A stretch of 64,000 nt of DNA from Shewanella carassii. Lineage in GTDB: Bacteria > Pseudomonadota > Gammaproteobacteria > Enterobacterales > Shewanellaceae. This document shows positions 61,020 to 64,000 of the stretch, one piece after another (positions within the stretch are counted from its first letter, which is position 1; each line of letters begins with the position of its first letter). The notes below the pieces were generated by a model, which was given only the letters and a program-made list of their open reading frames with translations, made no database searches and was not told the DNA's origin. The position numbers and the translations under genes were made by a program. Location of the stretch: positions 186,001 through 250,000 of the forward strand of contig NZ_NGVS01000006.1 of the NCBI RefSeq assembly GCF_002777975.1, written 5' to 3'.

Positions 61020-61814
61020 TCAGCTCCCTAAGCGTGTCATCAGCAGTCCGAGCAGGGTAAAAAGCGGCAGCGGCAGTGCCAGTTTCCACATCAGGTGTTG
61101 CTCCCAAATGGGCCGGTACTGACTGATGGATTGGCCAGTTTGCGTCGCGGCTTTCAGAGGCTTGGTTTCGGTATGGGGGGATGTTGCGGCCTGGCTCTCG
61201 GCCTCCGGCGCCGAATCGCTTGGAGCTGTGTCAAAGGGCACGGCTTTCAACTCGGGCCAGGCAGTGACTTTTTCATAGACTTCAAGTTCATAAACTTCAA
61301 GTTCATTGACTGCAAGCGGGCCGGCGCAGCCGCGCAAAAAGCTTATCAATGCCAGCGCCTCGGCCATATCTGTCAGGGTGTGGCGCTGTCCGAGCAGCAC
61401 CAGCTGTACCCCATTTGGCGTTTGCGCCAGTGGGGTAATATGAATAGAGAGTTGACTGTAGGGCAGGGTTTTGCGGGGCTTGGCTTTTATACGCCACCAG
61501 CCGGTGTATTCTTGAATCTCAGCGCTTTTGGGGTTAAACAGCCAACGCCTTCTTACCCCCAAACAGCCAATTGCCAGGGTTAACAACAGCAAGGCCGAGA
61601 TGGCATGAAATGCCTGTGATTTACCTGTCAGCACCACAGCCATTAAACTTGAGGCCGACAGGGGAACCAGCATGATAAAGCCCCAGATTGTAGCCAGGGT
61701 TTGCTGTCTGCCAATAAAGTAGGCTCGCCCATCGGCATCCAGCTTTAAGTGCCAACGAGCGCCACGGGGCAGAGCGCGATATTTTTTGTTTAACTCATCT
61801 TCCTTGGACATCAA
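61020..61814 (-). CDS. Membrane protein of unknown function with PH-like core
   Basis: The 264-residue protein has two hydrophobic segments (about 40-60 and 65-85), a beta-rich core with EIQEYTGWWRIKAKPRKTLPYSQLSIHI, a variable polar region and a C-terminal membrane segment. The core resembles that of the downstream 152-residue protein. A 15-bp tandem duplication (61279-61308) codes ELEVYELEVY. An ATG at 61811 is an equivalent start. Confidence 0.65.
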   Translation of the reverse strand: MMSKEDELNKKYRALPRGARWHLKLDADGRAYFIGRQQTLATIWGFIMLVPLSASSLMAVVLTGKSQAFHAISALLLLTLAIGCLGVRRRWLFNPKSAEIQEYTGWWRIKAKPRKTLPYSQLSIHITPLAQTPNGVQLVLLGQRHTLTDMAEALALISFLRGCAGPLAVNELEVYELEVYEKVTAWPELKAVPFDTAPSDSAPEAESQAATSPHTETKPLKAATQTGQSISQYRPIWEQHLMWKLALPLPLFTLLGLLMTRLGS

Positions 61815-61938
61815 TCAGTTATCCTTTTGAGGTATCAAGCGACAGATGCAAAATAGGGAAGGGCTTACCCATGGCATCGAGTGCCGAACGGGAGATCTGT
61901 TTAAAGCTTCTATGCCGGTAGGATCCTGTCACTATAGG

Positions 61939-62157
61939 TTATTGCCCGGCTTGCACCATTTGCAGAATTTTGCGGGCCTTCTCAAAGTGATCCAGTTTGT
62001 GGGTCTGGATCCACCAGCTAGCGGCCTCCATGAGCAACTCGGGATCATCATTCTTGTTGGCAAAGAAGGCATAGAAGGAGACGCCAACATTCTCGCCCTT
62101 CTGGGCGATTTTTTGCTGGCAGACATGGATAACTTTTTGTCGCAGGCTGGCACGCAT
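61939..62157 (-). CDS. DUF6500-like small protein
   Basis: The 72-residue product begins MRASLRQKVIHVCQQKIAQKG and contains VSFYAFFANKNDDPELLMEAASWWI, a compact helical pattern resembling the DUF6500 family. GAGGGA lies nine bases before the ATG at 62157; an upstream in-frame ATG at 62187 has no ribosome site. Function is unknown. Confidence 0.65.
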   Translation of the reverse strand: MRASLRQKVIHVCQQKIAQKGENVGVSFYAFFANKNDDPELLMEAASWWIQTHKLDHFEKARKILQMVQAGQ

Positions 62158-62189
62158 CTTGATTGTTCCCTCAATCTGAAAAGTCATTT

Positions 62190-62552
62190 TTAGGTGTTTT
62201 GCTGTTGCAACTGGGCTTGTTGCGCCTGGGTCAGTTTACTGACAACTAGGGCGTAGGATGCCTCAATCAGGTCACGGAGCATATCCTCGCTGACCTCACC
62301 ATTCAAGGTTAGCGTGAACCAATGCTGCTTATTCATGTAATAGCCGGGCACTATCGCCTCAAAGCTATCGATCAGTGCCTGCACGTCGGCAGGTTTGGCC
62401 TTGAGTGTCACCCTAGGGGGCGTTTCCTGCTCGGCCAGCAGGGCAAACATCTTACCCATGACCTTATAGACTCTGGCCTCAGGACCAAAAGGATAGTCGG
62501 CAGTGGCGTTGGGGCATTGCTGCAACAGTTTCTTGAGTTGTGTCAGTGTCAT
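62190..62552 (-). CDS. MmcQ/YjbR-family protein
   Basis: The 120-residue protein matches the MmcQ/YjbR DNA-binding-like fold: CPNATADYPFGPEARVYKVMGKMFAL and PGYYMNKQHWFTLTL. The AGAGGA site supports the ATG at 62552 rather than in-frame starts further upstream. Members are single-domain proteins of unknown, possibly nucleic-acid-related, role. Confidence 0.85.
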   Translation of the reverse strand: MTLTQLKKLLQQCPNATADYPFGPEARVYKVMGKMFALLAEQETPPRVTLKAKPADVQALIDSFEAIVPGYYMNKQHWFTLTLNGEVSEDMLRDLIEASYALVVSKLTQAQQAQLQQQNT

Positions 62553-62642
62553 GGCGTCCTCTGTCATTTTGGGGGGGAGCATGATAATACCGGCTTCAGT
62601 CGACGTTTTGTTGAAGGGGAGGGGCATGTCGTAGCCAGGCCT

Positions 62643-63062
62643 TCAGTCATTGAAGCGTTTACACATAAAATACCTGTCCGGACTGCCGGGAATTCCGCTG
62701 ACCGAGCCGACAACTTCAAACCCTTGTTTGGCATAAAATGCCGGCGCCTGAAACGACAAAGTGTCGAGCTGCGCAGCCAGGCACCCTCGTTTGATTGCCT
62801 CTTGCTCGCACAGAGCCATTAAGCGGCTGCCAAGACCTGAACCTCTATGCTCCTTCGCGACCCAAACCACCTCAATCAGCAACTGGCGATAGATGCTGCG
62901 GCCACTCACGCCACCAATGAGTTGCCCCTTGGAGTCGCGGGCGATGGCGGCCAGAGGTTGACTGGTCTCCTTGCCCATATACTCGTGATTATAGGTTCTG
63001 AGCTTGTCGATAAGCTCATTTTGCAGGTCATCATCAACTTGCTGTAAAAGGTCAATCTGCAT
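62643..63062 (-). CDS. GNAT N-acetyltransferase
   Basis: The 139-residue protein is a GNAT domain with AKEHRGSGLGSRLMALCEQEA as acetyl-CoA motif A and a C-terminal LSFQAPAFYAKQGFEVVG. It is similar in layout to the YitI/YafP-like small acetyltransferases. The acceptor is unknown. It lies 90 bp upstream of the MmcQ gene on the same strand. Confidence 0.85.
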   Translation of the reverse strand: MQIDLLQQVDDDLQNELIDKLRTYNHEYMGKETSQPLAAIARDSKGQLIGGVSGRSIYRQLLIEVVWVAKEHRGSGLGSRLMALCEQEAIKRGCLAAQLDTLSFQAPAFYAKQGFEVVGSVSGIPGSPDRYFMCKRFND

Positions 63063-63369
63063 ACCGATTTCCTTGGTGTGAAAGAGGCGGCCAGAGTGCT
63101 GATTTTCAAACGACTGGCAAAGCGTTTGGAGTCGCGATTACTTTTGAAGGTACTACTGGTAAATATTGTTTTAAAACAGTATTTTAAAAAGTTTATAAGA
63201 CAATGGTTACCACATGGCCGAAAGTCCCGGAAACCGAGATGATTAGCTTGATACAAGGATCTCGGTTTTACATGCTTCTCTTTGCAACCGCATAGAGAAT
63301 GATTCAAGGGTATCTTGTTACCCTGTGCCAACACAAGCAACAAGCGCAAAGTCATTGTAAGGCAAGCAT
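63063..63369. other. Intergenic region without a supported gene
   Basis: About 300 bp, A+T-rich in the middle, with TTTTAAAA repeated at about 63169 and 63182. An open frame on the minus strand at 62906-63355 overlaps the acetyltransferase gene out of register and lacks coding features. It probably holds the acetyltransferase promoter. Confidence 0.5.
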
Positions 63370-63396
63370 AAAAAAGCCAGGGAATACCCTGGCTGG
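63370..63396 (-). terminator. Terminator after trpA
   Basis: On the minus strand AGCCAGGG pairs with CCCTGGCT around a short TATT loop, followed by a run of T residues. It would end the trp operon. Confidence 0.88.
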
Positions 63397-63416
63397 AGGA
63401 TTAAAGAAGGCTGAGA

Positions 63417-64000
63417 TTAGCTGGCGTCCTTCATGGCACGGGTAAAGTCGGCCAGAGTGCTCAGTAGCATATCGGGTGCATTTTGGTGTTGCTCAATGAT
63501 CCTGACCACGGCAGAGCCCGAGATGGCACCGGCGGCGCCGGCGGCAATTGCGGCGCTGACCTGAGCCGGCTCGGCAATACCGAATCCCAACAGTGGAGGC
63601 GGCGCATCGAAGGCTTTGAGCTTGGCCAGTACCTCATCCACCGGCATACCTGCCTTATTGTCGGCGCCAGTTACCCCGGCGCGGGACAGCAGATAGGTGT
63701 AGCCTTCAGCGGCTTCACTCACCGCCTTGAGGGTATCATCATCGGCATTGGGTGGCGCAATAAAGATAGGCGCTATGGCATGGGCCTTGGCGGCTTCTAT
63801 AAAAAGTGCGGCTTCCTCAACCGGCACGTCGGCTATCAGCACTGAATCCACCCCGGCCTCGGCGGCGCGGCGATAGAAGTTGTCGATGCCGTTGGCGTAC
63901 ACCAGATTGGCGTACAACAGCAGGCCGATGGGCAACTCGGGATAACGGCTGCGTACCTCGGCGATAAGCTCGAAGCACTTGGCTGGAGTAGTGCCGGCAG
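63417..64000 (-). CDS. trpA: Tryptophan synthase alpha chain, C-terminal part
   Basis: The frame is open from the window edge to TAG/TAA at 63417 and gives the last ~194 residues of TrpA. Visible family segments are [51 protein letters not shown] and GAISGSAVV for the phosphate site. It cleaves indole-3-glycerol phosphate and channels indole to TrpB. As the last gene it is followed by a terminator; trpB should lie beyond the window. Confidence 0.95.
   Translation of the reverse strand, partial: AGTTPAKCFELIAEVRSRYPELPIGLLLYANLVYANGIDNFYRRAAEAGVDSVLIADVPVEEAALFIEAAKAHAIAPIFIAPPNADDDTLKAVSEAAEGYTYLLSRAGVTGADNKAGMPVDEVLAKLKAFDAPPPLLGFGIAEPAQVSAAIAAGAAGAISGSAVVRIIEQHQNAPDMLLSTLADFTRAMKDAS

Noticed and set aside
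62906..63355. A 149-codon minus-strand frame upstream of the GNAT gene
   Set aside because: It overlaps the acetyltransferase gene out of register and its translation shows no coding character.

Overview
The window reads as a stretch of a Shewanella chromosome of roughly 50% or slightly higher G+C. Four things point there: the gene order folD / tRNA-Pro-Arg-His / tig / clpP / clpX / lon / hupB / ppiD, a YfcH-FolX pair, close similarity of the housekeeping proteins to gammaproteobacterial versions, and a putrebactin/avaroferrin-type siderophore locus. The siderophore locus includes its own PLP decarboxylase, which resembles the avb cluster described in Shewanella algae. Species assignment is inference. 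No phage, insertion sequence, integrase or CRISPR array was seen.

Layout. 1-3 kb: the start of an M61-type peptidase (minus), then a compact operon of hinT, two hot-dog thioesterases and a ycfL-like lipoprotein. 3-14.2 kb: folD, three tRNAs behind a strong promoter, the proteostasis block tig-clpP-clpX-lon, hupB, ppiD, ung and a small molybdate-binding Mop protein. 14.3-18.7 kb: a thiamine salvage operon controlled by a TPP riboswitch (TonB receptor, thiamine-binding domain protein, PnuT transporter, ThiK-like kinase). 18.7-26 kb: single genes, including a DUF6279 lipoprotein, DoxX protein, nitroreductase, an oxygen-binding di-iron (ODP) protein paired with an MCP-like protein, a 2OG oxygenase, two GNAT acetyltransferases and two small envelope proteins. 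26.1-31.5 kb: a MacB-like ABC operon with three successive HlyD-type adaptors. 31.7-34.5 kb: a DUF2157/DUF4401 membrane protein with a GDYXXLXY partner. 34.7-37.6 kb: a large secreted nuclease. 37.6-41.3 kb: yfcH, folX, an AI-2E-family transporter, a methyltransferase and a small protein.

41.3-41.9 kb: no long gene, but a self-contained unit of promoter-like -10, about 140 nt of potentially structured leader, a 32-codon acidic ORF and a strong terminator. This is the best candidate here for something undescribed. 41.9-54.7 kb: the siderophore locus on the minus strand. A Fur-box promoter at 54.65 kb drives decarboxylase, N-hydroxylase, acyltransferase, NIS synthetase and TonB receptor, followed by binding protein, two permeases, ATPase and FhuF-like reductase. 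Together these make, export-recapture and reduce a dihydroxamate iron chelate. 55.0-58.9 kb: a TetR-regulated drug-efflux operon of CecR/YbhGFS type. 58.9-59.3 kb: a decayed methionine aminopeptidase. 59.5-63.1 kb: sseA, two PH-like membrane proteins, a DUF6500 protein, an MmcQ/YjbR protein and a GNAT. The window ends inside trpA.

A feature running through the accessory half is short tandem duplications (6-25 bp units) at ten or more loci. Every coding example has a unit length divisible by three, so the frame is kept.
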